Assembly: GCA_046703545.1 (NCBI GenBank)
Contig: JBJKSX010000005.1
Coordinates: 1 to 48,410, forward strand
Source: JAJZOM01 sp046703545
GTDB taxonomy: Archaea > Thermoplasmatota > Thermoplasmata > Thermoplasmatales > Thermoplasmataceae
Direction of reading: 5' to 3'
Length of the DNA: 48,410 nt
The position numbers were made by a program, and so were the translations under genes. Below are positions 16,085-24,052 of this stretch, one piece after another. How positions within the stretch are numbered: position 1 is the stretch's first letter; the number at the start of each line of letters is the position of its first letter. The notes under the pieces were generated by a model. That model was not told the DNA's origin, searched no databases, and was given only the letters and a program-made list of their open reading frames with translations.

Positions 16085-16813
16085 ATGGGTATGAAGTGCC
16101 CCAAGGCAGTTCTTTTGGATCTTGACGACACCATCGTCAATTTCAGCAGCCCCAGAATACAATACTGGAATGCTGTGACAACGAAGCATGAGGACTGTTT
16201 TGCGCCTGTCAAGGCAGAAACCCTTTCCGATTCCATCATTAAATGGGGAGACTGGTTCTGGGATGACAGCGGCAGGAATATGAAATGGAGGCTGAACCTG
16301 AAGGAAGCCAGAAGGCACATCGTTGCCCTTGCTTTTGATGACTTGGGCCTGAAAAATGTCGAACTTGCTTTCCAGATAGCAGATGACTTCACCGAGCTCA
16401 GGGAGAAGGGAGAGAACCTCCTCACTCTGGTGCCTGGAAGCGTGGAAACCATTATGCACCTCAAAAATAAGGGGATAAAGCTGGCTCTTCTCACCAACGG
16501 AAGTTCAGAGGGCCAGAGGAGCAAGATAAGGAGGTTCAATCTGGAGTCTCTTTTTGACAGAATTTTCATAGAGGAGGAAGTTGGCTATGGGAAACCTGAT
16601 CCCAGGATTTACCTGGATGCTGTAAATGAACTGCAGGTTAGCAGAAGTAACACCTGGATGATAGGGGACAACCCTCTTTGGGATGTGACCGCACCGCAAA
16701 GGTTGGGAATAAAGGGTGTGTGGGTCAAGAGAAGCTGGAGCGAGGAACCTTCAAAATTTCACCCATTCCTCAAGATAGAATCCTTTCCGGAGATCAAGAA
16801 ATACCTGGAATGA
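16085..16813 (+). CDS. HAD-superfamily hydrolase
   Basis: A 242-residue HAD hydrolase. Motif I is LLDLDDTIV (nucleophile and acid/base Asp pair), motif II is LLTNGSS, the lysine of motif III is in GYGKPDPRIY and motif IV is MIGDNPLWDVTAP. A helical cap lies between motifs I and II. The arrangement resembles haloacid dehalogenase-like phosphatases and archaeal phosphatases acting on small phosphorylated metabolites. A TATA-like AATATATAG about 29 bases upstream fits a leaderless transcript; the second Met (residue 3) is an alternative start. It ends 9 bases before the convergent cytochrome gene. Confidence 0.87.
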   Translation: MGMKCPKAVLLDLDDTIVNFSSPRIQYWNAVTTKHEDCFAPVKAETLSDSIIKWGDWFWDDSGRNMKWRLNLKEARRHIVALAFDDLGLKNVELAFQIADDFTELREKGENLLTLVPGSVETIMHLKNKGIKLALLTNGSSEGQRSKIRRFNLESLFDRIFIEEEVGYGKPDPRIYLDAVNELQVSRSNTWMIGDNPLWDVTAPQRLGIKGVWVKRSWSEEPSKFHPFLKIESFPEIKKYLE

Positions 16814-16822
16814 GCTCCGGGC

Positions 16823-17533
16823 CTACTTTATAATCCTGTAGCGGACCTTGGTTTTTCTCACAACGCGCCTGTACCTTCTACCCTCGCCTGCCTTGTCTGC
16901 CTCAGCAGTGTACCTGGGCATGGATTTCTCCGCCCATTCCCTCCTGACCTTTCCAGTGGAAAACACTGCGGCAACCAGTGGCCAGTTCACCCTGTTCAGC
17001 ACAGCGAATACATGTGCAAGGACAAACAGGGCCAGAAGCCCTGCACCAGCAAGGTGTATTCCGAGCCAGAAATCGTTTTCTTCCCCGCCGCCGGGAAGGT
17101 AGATCAGTCCCAACCCCCCTATCCCAAGCAGGAGAAAAGCAAAAATAAGCATGACAAAGGCATACGAAGCCATGACATTATGGCGGCCCATGCCTGACCT
17201 CACCCGGTCGGAAATGCGGATGTTCAGGAAGTACTTCCCCACCACTGAGAAACCCTCCCTTATCTGATCAACTATGGGCCTGCCAATTGGTTCAAGAATC
17301 CTGACTCTCCTTCTGGCAAGGGCATAAAGCCCATAAAAAATGATGATGGCCCCCCATATCAGGCCCACGTATCTGTGTAGATAGTAGAGGTTGAGGCCGC
17401 TGCTGACAAATCGTTCTTCATCATCAAGCCCGAGGGCACTGTAAAGGAGAAAGGCAGCGCCTAGAATCAGAATGATGTGCATGAATCGAAAGTCAAGGCC
17501 TATGATAGAAATTCTTTCCCTTGCAGCTGGCAT
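16823..17533 (-). CDS. Cytochrome b561-like membrane protein (FDH gamma / Ni,Fe-hydrogenase cytochrome b type)
   Basis: A 236-residue protein with four main membrane helices (about 17-34, 52-72, 120-147 and 157-178) and a basic C-terminal tail. Histidines placed for heme ligation are visible: His19 and His53 in helices 1 and 2, His160 and His174 in the last helix, the HX13H spacing typical of di-heme b-type subunits of formate dehydrogenase N and hydrogenases. It would pass electrons between a membrane-bound partner and the quinone pool. The partner is not adjacent: the formate-dehydrogenase-like subunit lies at 39852-42794. It is the last gene of a possible minus-strand operon with the DUF2203 and DUF302 genes. 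Confidence 0.75.
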   Translation of the reverse strand: MPAARERISIIGLDFRFMHIILILGAAFLLYSALGLDDEERFVSSGLNLYYLHRYVGLIWGAIIIFYGLYALARRRVRILEPIGRPIVDQIREGFSVVGKYFLNIRISDRVRSGMGRHNVMASYAFVMLIFAFLLLGIGGLGLIYLPGGGEENDFWLGIHLAGAGLLALFVLAHVFAVLNRVNWPLVAAVFSTGKVRREWAEKSMPRYTAEADKAGEGRRYRRVVRKTKVRYRIIK

Positions 17534-17622
17534 GTACCGTTATCCAGCTTTACAATGACAGATTTAAAATGCCTATTGGTACAAACCTGCACGAATTCCG
17601 GCCCCGAGCTTCGCAAATGCGC

Positions 17623-17991
17623 TCAGAGATAGCTCAGAATGTTCTCTTCGCCGGTTATCTTTGTTCTTCCCTCAAATCCCTGGTCTGCGAAGTGCCAGTA
17701 TTCAAGTTCATCCTCATCAACGCTCCAGCAAAGATAAGCCGGGATGTTGTCAATGACTGCGGGAAAGTCAAAAAGAGTTGCGTCCCTGTCCCGAACAACA
17801 ATGCCCTTTTCCCGGATTGTTCCAAAAATCCGGTGAATCTCCTTGGTGTATTCATCCGCGGCGTCCAGGTCATATTCCGCCATAGCTTTGTCTCCCTGGA
17901 TGCTGAGCTCCTTGATCCGGGTCAGCTTTGGGACAAGCCATCTCAGGGCTTTCCTGGCAGATTCGAGGTCAAAATATGGATCCGTGGACAT
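17623..17991 (-). CDS. DUF2203 family protein
   Basis: A 122-residue protein matching the DUF2203 pattern: a helical first half (YFDLESARKALRWLVPKLTR, then a heptad-like charged helix), and a second half with IVVRDRDATLFDFPAVIDN followed by YLCWSVDE, ELEYWHFADQGFEGR. Conserved DFPA, CW and WH residues suggest a small binding pocket, but the biochemical role of the family is unknown. ATG 17991 is preferred over 18009 because a GAGG motif sits 5 bases before it. It is flanked on the same strand by DUF302 and cytochrome b genes. Confidence 0.8.
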   Translation of the reverse strand: MSTDPYFDLESARKALRWLVPKLTRIKELSIQGDKAMAEYDLDAADEYTKEIHRIFGTIREKGIVVRDRDATLFDFPAVIDNIPAYLCWSVDEDELEYWHFADQGFEGRTKITGEENILSYL

Positions 17992-18056
17992 GTGATCCTC
18001 AAATTGCAATCAATCCTAAATGCTTTTTCGATTCAAGGGGCATAAAGATATGGCAA

Positions 18057-18485
18057 TCAGAGGCTCTGCAGCACTCCGATCAACTCTTGCTCGTATTTCT
18101 CCGGAACCGAGGGGTCCGCATCGATATAGGATGAAACCAGTTCAGAAACCAGAAGCATCTTCAGGGTGGTCTTATTGCCATTCGCAGCCAGAACCACCTT
18201 GCAGGGGAGGAAGAGGCCATAATCCGAATTGCTTGGTATCATCTCCCTGGCCGCAGCAGGTTTGCAGACGTTGAGGATATAGTATCCCGGAAAGTCATCT
18301 CCAAAATTCTTGCTGAACATTTCCTTAACGTCAACGTATGAAAGTACCACGTAGCCTTTTTCCTTCAGTTCCTTGGTTGTCTTAAGGAATGCCTTGTCTA
18401 TCTCCAGGTCAAGTTCCCTCTCAAATTTATACATGCATGGTTTATCGCAGAACTTCACATAAGATTGACTTCTATGCATGGGCAC
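18057..18485 (-). CDS. DUF302 family protein
   Basis: A 142-residue protein. The core (residues about 25-130) follows the DUF302 fold: a helix with FLKTTKELKEKGYVVLSYVD, then VKEMFSKNFGD, the strand YYILNVCKPAAAREMI and the LFLPCKVVLAA strand. Cys residues in NVCKP and LPCKV are the two conserved positions of the family, often linked with redox or sulfur and metal chemistry. An N-terminal CDKPC pair is extra. It is transcribed divergently from the AhpD-like gene at 18562 and upstream of DUF2203. Function unproven. Confidence 0.82.
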   Translation of the reverse strand: MPMHRSQSYVKFCDKPCMYKFERELDLEIDKAFLKTTKELKEKGYVVLSYVDVKEMFSKNFGDDFPGYYILNVCKPAAAREMIPSNSDYGLFLPCKVVLAANGNKTTLKMLLVSELVSSYIDADPSVPEKYEQELIGVLQSL

Positions 18486-18561
18486 CCCATTCTTTAGGTG
18501 TCATTTTTGCACGTATCTAAACACTTTATAACAAGCACTTTATGGCAGGAACTGAATAGTG

Positions 18562-18891
18562 ATGGAATCAAAGGAACTTTTGCAGCAGGTATCAGATACA
18601 ATGCAGTTTGGCGCTTCAAAGGAGCCCAGCATTCAGAAGGCTTTCATGAATTTCAGCTCAGCTGTACTGAACGAAGGCAAACTGTCCACGAAAACGAAGG
18701 AGCTCATAGCGCTGGCCCTCTCCCTTTCCAGCACCTGTGAGTGGTGCATCACCTACCATGTCAAGGTGGCAAAGGAACATGGAGCCACGGATGAGGAGAT
18801 TCTTGAGGCTTCTTATGTGGCGGTCCTGATGGCGGGCTCACCGGCACTGATGCACATGACAATTGTGAAGAATGCCCTGGAATCTCTCTGA
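18562..18891 (+). CDS. Carboxymuconolactone decarboxylase / AhpD-like peroxidase-associated protein
   Basis: A 109-residue all-helical protein of the CMD family. The active-site CxxC with its relay residues is clear: LSSTCEWCITYHVKVAKEHG. ATDEEILEASYVAVLMAGSP completes the family pattern. Such small CMD proteins are thiol-dependent antioxidants or decarboxylases; the CxxC plus His arrangement favours an AhpD-like role. A TATA-like CTTTATAAC centred at about 18535 lies 27 bases before the ATG at 18562, fitting a leaderless start; a GTG at 18559 is an alternative. Beside it are DUF302 and hemerythrin genes. Confidence 0.85.
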   Translation: MESKELLQQVSDTMQFGASKEPSIQKAFMNFSSAVLNEGKLSTKTKELIALALSLSSTCEWCITYHVKVAKEHGATDEEILEASYVAVLMAGSPALMHMTIVKNALESL

Positions 18892-18906
18892 GATTCCCGT
18901 AAAATT

Positions 18907-19377
18907 TTATTCCGAACTGTTGGTTAACCCAAAATCCAGATAAAGAGGCGCCCCTTCCCTGACAATTTTCCATAGGGCGGCGATAGAGGGGTAGACCAGC
19001 TCCTCCTCAAGCCTGATGTGGTTGAGCATTTCTTCAAATGCGGTCAGAAATTCAACACGGTATATTCTTACGCGCGCGTCCTGAAGGACCCTGCGGAAGA
19101 CTCTATGATCCTCGAACAGCTGATTCCTTGCCTGCATGAAGAATTCATATTTCTCCTCAAGGCCATTCTCCATTGGGCTCACTTTGTTGGAAAGCCTGTT
19201 GATTAAGTCCTGGTAGAGTGGGTATACCAGATCTTCCTCAATCTGCTCGTGGCGGATCATAACTTTGAAAATGTCCTGGAACACCTCATTGAGGTTTGGA
19301 TCGGTGGCGCAGACCTCTTCCGTGATACGATTATATTTCTTGTGGGAATCGAAGAGTAAATCCACCTGCACAGACAT
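18907..19377 (-). CDS. Hemerythrin HHE-domain protein
   Basis: A 156-residue four-helix protein with paired hemerythrin-like motifs: His12, His43 with Glu47/Glu48 (RHEQIEEDL), His91 (EDHRVF) and His120 with Glu124/Glu125 (NHIRLEEEL). These can hold a di-iron centre that binds oxygen or reacts with NO or peroxide. It resembles the RIC/DUF438-free single HHE-domain type. It converges on the AhpD-like gene, ending 15 bases after it. The neighbours suggest an oxygen or nitrosative-stress role, which is inference. Confidence 0.86.
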   Translation of the reverse strand: MSVQVDLLFDSHKKYNRITEEVCATDPNLNEVFQDIFKVMIRHEQIEEDLVYPLYQDLINRLSNKVSPMENGLEEKYEFFMQARNQLFEDHRVFRRVLQDARVRIYRVEFLTAFEEMLNHIRLEEELVYPSIAALWKIVREGAPLYLDFGLTNSSE

Positions 19378-19467
19378 TGTCAGTTAATATACCCCTGTTT
19401 TATAAAGTCAGTTCCTTACTTTTTGCCGATATTTTACCGGATAGGGTAATTCCCCCTAGAGCCAAAA

Positions 19468-19520
19468 GATGATTTTTCGGGCATCCGAAAATCATTCAGG
19501 CGGGATTGCCTGCCGGAATG
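19468..19520. other. Pair of adjacent hairpins in the 19378-19669 gap
   Basis: GATGATTTTTCGG (19468-19480) can pair with CCGAAAATCATTC (19485-19497) with one bulge, and CAGGC-GGGATT-GCCTG (19497-19512) forms a second stem that an outer CATTC/GAATG helix can extend. The gap also carries the promoter of the kinase gene at 19670. Whether this is a small RNA, a terminator or chance is not decided. Confidence 0.25.
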
Positions 19521-19669
19521 AATGCACTGGAATTTAGTTCTATTCTGCCGATGAAATTGGATACTCAATGGGTGAACTGAGATGTGGGATTCCAGAGAGA
19601 ATTTATTATGAATCACCTGATCTTATGTCCCGTATCACGTAGACCAATGAATAAGGGATTTGAAGAAAT

Positions 19670-20299
19670 ATGGCCGAAGATGAAGCTTCAGAAAGGAAAC
19701 CAGTCATATTGCTGGTAGGAGGAATTCCCGGAGTTGGAAAGTCAAGCATATCCGGATATATTGCGAGAAACCTGGGAATAGATGTTGTTCTTTCGGGTGA
19801 CTACCTGCGTGAATTTGCAAGGCCACTACTTGCTGAAAAAGAAAGCAAGATCATTGGGGTCAGTGTGTATGAAGCGTGGAAGCTTTTTGGCAAGGAGGAC
19901 AGGGATACAATCACCAGAGGATTTCTGTCCCAGGGGGAAATTCTCAACAAGGGGCTCAACGCCGTGCTGTCAAGGGCCATAAAGAACGGGGAGCCTCTCA
20001 TTGTTGAATCGCTGTATTTCATTCCATCACAGATTGAACCCGAGATTCTGAAGGAAATAACGGCGCTTTACATTCACATATCAAGCAAGGAAATCAATTC
20101 ACAGAGGTTACTTGAAAGGGGAAAATATACACATTTCAACTCTCCGGGGAAAAGGCTCAGTGACCAGCTCGACAGGTACAGGGTCATGATGGATTATTCC
20201 CTTGAAGAGTGCAGGAAATTCGGATTGAGGGCTTTTGACAACCTGAATTATACAGACACAAGAGAACAAATACTTCAATACGTTAAATCATTGTATTGA
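19670..20299 (+). CDS. P-loop small-molecule kinase, candidate mevalonate-3-phosphate 5-kinase
   Basis: A 209-residue P-loop kinase of the 2-phosphoglycerate-kinase-like group. Walker A is GGIPGVGKSS (residues 17-25), a strand with IVESLYFIPS carries the Walker B-like acidic residue, and a lid-type arginine region (SQRLLERGKYTHF) follows. In Thermoplasma acidophilum a kinase of this type converts mevalonate 3-phosphate to the 3,5-bisphosphate. The start of the following GHMP gene lies one base after its stop, and that gene resembles the matching decarboxylase, so I infer the same pathway. If not, 2-phosphoglycerate kinase is the main alternative. Confidence 0.7.
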   Translation: MAEDEASERKPVILLVGGIPGVGKSSISGYIARNLGIDVVLSGDYLREFARPLLAEKESKIIGVSVYEAWKLFGKEDRDTITRGFLSQGEILNKGLNAVLSRAIKNGEPLIVESLYFIPSQIEPEILKEITALYIHISSKEINSQRLLERGKYTHFNSPGKRLSDQLDRYRVMMDYSLEECRKFGLRAFDNLNYTDTREQILQYVKSLY

Positions 20300-20300
20300 A

Positions 20301-21389
20301 ATGGTGCCGGAACCCAGAGAAATAGGACGCATATTGGAGTCTGAGCTCGTAGCAAAAGGAATCTTCAGGCCCAGCGAAAGCCATGTCGCCGACCTGGAAG
20401 AGGGGCGCATAACCCACGGGTATGGATACCCCATAACAGGCCTGGAAAAATTCCTTGGTTACTTTGATGAGACAATAAATATTGCCAATTTTCCCTCAAT
20501 ATCCATTGTTACCGACTTCAGCGTTGCACACGCCTACTGCAGGTACATCAGGGAACCTGGGATGGACGGAGTCATGCTGGATGGGAAGGAGAGCAAGAAA
20601 TACAGTGACAAGGCGAAGAAGGCTCTTCAGTTCTTCAAGTCAAAGGAAGGCATTTCCGGATCATTCAGGTTTTATGTTGAGAGGAAGAAGCGCTACAGGG
20701 ATGCAAAAGGCTTGGGAGAATCTGCCTCAGTAGCGGCTGCAGTATCAAGAGCCCTTATGGAAAACGCCTTTGGGAAAGGCGCATCAGGTGACATAACCCT
20801 GACCTCAAGGTTTGCCAGGCTCGTATCTGGCTCAGGTACCAGGTCAGTCTCTGGCGGGCTATCCCTCTGGCTGTCTTATCCTTACATGGAAGAAGAGAAA
20901 TCCGCGGGTTACTTCATCAGGGACCCTGGTGAAGAGATTCATGTTGGAGCGTTTCCAAAACCTTCGCACATCCTTACGGATTCTGCACACAGGCTTGCAG
21001 AATCTTCTGATTTCTATGGAAGGTGGGTCTCTTCAAAATATCAGCACCTGATTGAGGAATTTGATAATGATTTCGACATGGGCCATCTCATGAACAGGGC
21101 ACAGGAGGAGATGTACACTTTGAATTCAGTCATACTCTCCAGGGGGCATTTCATTCAGACACCTGAAAGCCTCTCCATCATAAATGCCCTTAATGACTTC
21201 AGGGAAAAGAACCCCGATCTTTACTACACTGCTGATACCGGGCCAACCATTGTGCTCTTGAGCAGGGATAAAAAACTCATTGAGGAGTTCGTATCAGGAA
21301 GAGAGGAAGAGTTTTTGTGGAGCTCCAACAGGATAGGGCCAGCAAAACCAGACAAGGATGCTGAAAAACGAGCACTGGACTTCCTTTAG
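20301..21389 (+). CDS. GHMP-superfamily decarboxylase, candidate mevalonate 3,5-bisphosphate decarboxylase
   Basis: A 362-residue protein of the diphosphomevalonate decarboxylase fold. The Ser-rich motif RFARLVSGSGTRSVSGG matches the ARxGSGSACRSxxGG region of mevalonate decarboxylases, and YYTADTGPTIVLLS matches the TFDAGPNAV segment carrying the catalytic Asp. Length agrees with the Thermoplasma bisphosphate decarboxylase (about 370) rather than the shorter mevalonate 3-kinase. The product would be isopentenyl phosphate for archaeal lipid synthesis. It is co-transcribed with the preceding P-loop kinase. Whether it prefers the 3,5-bisphosphate cannot be read from sequence alone. Confidence 0.78.
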   Translation: MVPEPREIGRILESELVAKGIFRPSESHVADLEEGRITHGYGYPITGLEKFLGYFDETINIANFPSISIVTDFSVAHAYCRYIREPGMDGVMLDGKESKKYSDKAKKALQFFKSKEGISGSFRFYVERKKRYRDAKGLGESASVAAAVSRALMENAFGKGASGDITLTSRFARLVSGSGTRSVSGGLSLWLSYPYMEEEKSAGYFIRDPGEEIHVGAFPKPSHILTDSAHRLAESSDFYGRWVSSKYQHLIEEFDNDFDMGHLMNRAQEEMYTLNSVILSRGHFIQTPESLSIINALNDFREKNPDLYYTADTGPTIVLLSRDKKLIEEFVSGREEEFLWSSNRIGPAKPDKDAEKRALDFL

Positions 21390-21448
21390 GGACAACCGCT
21401 CCACAGAGAGTTTTATAGTTTAAACAATTTCCATAAATTGATCAGAAA

Positions 21449-22174
21449 TTGCCACAGCATCCAGCCCTTGTTGAGAGTTTTTACAAGGATATCCCACAGA
21501 TCCCTGTATCCAGGACCAGTTCGGTGTCCAGGAACTTCAACCTTGAAAACGTAAAGGATTTCAAGCCTGCAGGCGACAGGGCTGGAAGGTCTGTATCATG
21601 GCCAACTATCTCCAAAGCGGTGATGGCAAGGGACAATTATGCCTGCAGGGTGTGTGGGAAAAGCACCTTTTCGCCCGTTGACAGCTCCTCAGATTTTGAC
21701 AAGATACATTTTCAGCTTGAAGTGCACCACATTATCCCAAGAAAGGACGGTGGAAGCGACTCCTTTGAGAACCTCATAACGCTTTGTGAGCAATGCCATC
21801 ACAAAACCTTCTCCAACGGTTATTCCGGCGTGCCCAAAACAGAACGTGACCTGTTCAGTTTTGAACAGAAGATCTTTTTTGCATTGCCTCCGGGAACAGG
21901 CGAGGGCATGGGCATCAACGTGCTGCAGGGATACCTGGAGGGGTATGACCGGGTGTTCGACCAGGCAGAAAACAGGTACAGGGTTGTCCCGGTGCAGGAT
22001 TCAAGAATGCAGATACAGGTTGCAAACGTTCTGCTGGAAGACTATCGGAGCCTTGTATCAGGTTTGATACTTGAGCATGAGGTTGCAGATTTCATAACCT
22101 TGTACGCCCAGGTTTCGGGGCTGAACAACAAGGTCAGGTTCCTGATCGACGGTTCCTCTGACCTTCTGGCCTAG
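21449..22174 (+). CDS. HNH endonuclease family protein
   Basis: A 241-residue protein. An HNH domain occupies residues about 50-130: a zinc knuckle CRVCGK, the FQLEVHHIIPRKDGG core and LITLCEQCHHK second knuckle. The C-terminal 100 residues are helical and unassigned. The start is a TTG at 21449; an in-frame stop lies 15 bases upstream and no ATG or GTG is available between, and a TATA-like TTTATAG about 30 bases upstream fits a leaderless mRNA. It is probably a stand-alone nuclease or repair protein. The stop overlaps the stop of the convergent FAD oxidoreductase gene by four bases. Confidence 0.83.
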   Translation: MPQHPALVESFYKDIPQIPVSRTSSVSRNFNLENVKDFKPAGDRAGRSVSWPTISKAVMARDNYACRVCGKSTFSPVDSSSDFDKIHFQLEVHHIIPRKDGGSDSFENLITLCEQCHHKTFSNGYSGVPKTERDLFSFEQKIFFALPPGTGEGMGINVLQGYLEGYDRVFDQAENRYRVVPVQDSRMQIQVANVLLEDYRSLVSGLILEHEVADFITLYAQVSGLNNKVRFLIDGSSDLLA

Positions 22175-23448
22175 ATGATGAATTTCTCTTTCTCTATGTG
22201 CCTGTTTGAAATCCCAACGAGGGACGTCTTGAGCCTGGATCCGTTGTAAAGGTCAACGTATTCCCTCCCTGAATAGACTGCTTCGACAAACCTGCCGATT
22301 GCATCCCCCTTCAGAATGCCGCTTCCGCTAGTGCCGGTTGCAACAATTATGTTCAGTTCCTTGAAGATGTAGGGCGCACCGTCAATTGTGTTGTATGAAT
22401 AATACCCGGCCCACGAGGCTGTCACCTTTGGGTATGAGAGTGTGGGGAAATAAGCCTGTATCACCTGCGCAATGCTGTTCTCATAATATGAATTGTCAGC
22501 CTTTGGATCTTCTTCCATACTGAAGTCCCGATTGTATTCATCAGCGGTTCCAACCCAGAATGATTTTTCCTTGGGGGCGGGCCTCATGTATATTCCATAC
22601 GTGGGAAGGATGGTGAATGGCATGATGCCTTCCTCGTTCCTGTCCCATCCGTACAGGACACTTTCAACCGTGGGGCCGCTGATCTGAAAAACCTGCCTCT
22701 TCTTTGGCCTCACATGGCTGTCTATCCCGGTGGGGTTCAGGAGGGCGGTGGTCCAGATATTGGCCGCAACAATGAAAGTCTCAGCCTCGAAAATGCCCTT
22801 GTTGGACTCAATATGCTTGATCTTCATTTTCTGCCAGAGGAAAGGCTCCCCGGGGTAATCCATCGGATTTACCGGCTGAAGCTTCATTTCCTTGACTTCA
22901 ACATTGAAGAAGAATTCAACACCAAGCCTCAACGCCGAGTTGTAGTAGAAATCAGCGATGTTGCCCGGCTCAATTATTCCACAGTTCTCCCCCAGGATGC
23001 CGACGTCAATGTCCTCAAGGTTCATCAGCCCCTTTGTGTCCGGATCCAGTTTTGTCTTGAGAAAATCATAGGACTCAAGATCCCCGGCGTTTAGCTTCCT
23101 GACACGTGTTTTGCTGGAGATCTTTTCCAGCACCTCAAGCCTTGGGTCCTGCTCATTCATCAGGAACAGGTAGCCAACAAAATCCATGCCAAGATTATAC
23201 CCCAGATCCTCCTGGACGTGCCTGTAGAAGCTTATTGTTGAATTTGACAGATTGAAGTTCAATTCTGAGGAAAATGTGTCCCTGAATCCTGCTGCGCTCC
23301 TGGCAGTGTTCCCCTGGGCATAAGTGGGAAACCGGTCTAAAACGGCAACACTGAGGTCGGGGTTGTTCTTTTTAAGGTAATAAGCAGAAGTCAGCCCAAC
23401 GATTCCGGCACCAATAATAACGACATCAAAACGTTCTCCAGGCACCAT
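22171..23448 (-). CDS. FAD-dependent oxidoreductase (DAO family)
   Basis: A 425-residue DAO-family flavoprotein. The N-terminal dinucleotide fold is VVIIGAGIVGLTSAYYL (residues 9-25), with the acidic residue of strand 2 in AVLDRFP, and TARSAAGFRD is the family's FAD-contact segment. A later strand with NIIVATGTSGSGILKG closes the FAD-binding half. Members include glycine oxidase, sarcosine oxidase and D-amino-acid dehydrogenases, and the amine substrate cannot be specified. The start is the ATG following a short upstream AT-rich stretch. It stands alone on the minus strand. Confidence 0.85.
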   Translation of the reverse strand: MVPGERFDVVIIGAGIVGLTSAYYLKKNNPDLSVAVLDRFPTYAQGNTARSAAGFRDTFSSELNFNLSNSTISFYRHVQEDLGYNLGMDFVGYLFLMNEQDPRLEVLEKISSKTRVRKLNAGDLESYDFLKTKLDPDTKGLMNLEDIDVGILGENCGIIEPGNIADFYYNSALRLGVEFFFNVEVKEMKLQPVNPMDYPGEPFLWQKMKIKHIESNKGIFEAETFIVAANIWTTALLNPTGIDSHVRPKKRQVFQISGPTVESVLYGWDRNEEGIMPFTILPTYGIYMRPAPKEKSFWVGTADEYNRDFSMEEDPKADNSYYENSIAQVIQAYFPTLSYPKVTASWAGYYSYNTIDGAPYIFKELNIIVATGTSGSGILKGDAIGRFVEAVYSGREYVDLYNGSRLKTSLVGISNRHIEKEKFII

Positions 23449-23557
23449 TGGGATAACATTCCTACCTTTAAAAATCTTGTTAAAAAATATATCGGGGAGT
23501 ATACGTAATACGAGCCCTGCCAGAATATTCTGTCATCGGGTATGGCAGTTTGAAAGC

Positions 23558-24052
23558 TCAGATTGGAACATTCTTGTACGGAACTGAACGCAGGTTCTGC
23601 AACAGCAAGTTCCTCTCCTCTTCACTCTTGACCTGCCTAGCCTCCTCGTATCCCAGGTCGAGGTTTTCCTGCATATCCCTGGTTCTGCCCTTCATGGAAT
23701 AAACTCTTGCAAGGGCCTCATAGCCAAAACCCTTGTCAAGGTGTCTCAGGTCATTGTCAATGGCAATCTTCAGTGCCCTCAGCCCATGGAACAGTGCCGA
23801 ATCTGTCCTTCCGGCTATGGAGTACGCTCTTGATATGAGCCACTCGCCCTTCGAAAGATTTTCCGGCAGGCCTATGTATGTCCAGTGAAAGAGGGAGGCA
23901 TGGGCTGAATTGATCATCCGCTCAACATCTTCAGGTGATTTGTCGGTTTGTTCCATGAGGTTCCAGGTGTAATTGTAAAGAGCAGAAGCAAACCTTCGGT
24001 GCTCCATAGGGGTGATGTCAGAAACTTCCAATTCCCCCACCTTGTCATTCAT
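23558..24052 (-). CDS. TPR-like helical protein
   Basis: A 164-residue all-helical protein with tetratricopeptide-like pairs of helices (ALYNYTWNLMEQTD; WLISRAYSIAGRTDSALFHG; FGYEALARVYSMKGRTRDM). It is acidic and has no membrane segments or catalytic motif. It starts inside the cysteine synthase gene, overlapping by 8 bases, so it is co-translated with that gene and may scaffold or regulate it. That functional link is inferred from the overlap only. Confidence 0.68.
   Translation of the reverse strand: MNDKVGELEVSDITPMEHRRFASALYNYTWNLMEQTDKSPEDVERMINSAHASLFHWTYIGLPENLSKGEWLISRAYSIAGRTDSALFHGLRALKIAIDNDLRHLDKGFGYEALARVYSMKGRTRDMQENLDLGYEEARQVKSEEERNLLLQNLRSVPYKNVPI

Noticed and set aside
17521..18045. 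174-codon plus-strand frame over the DUF2203 gene
   Set aside because: The DUF2203 motifs on the minus strand explain the region.
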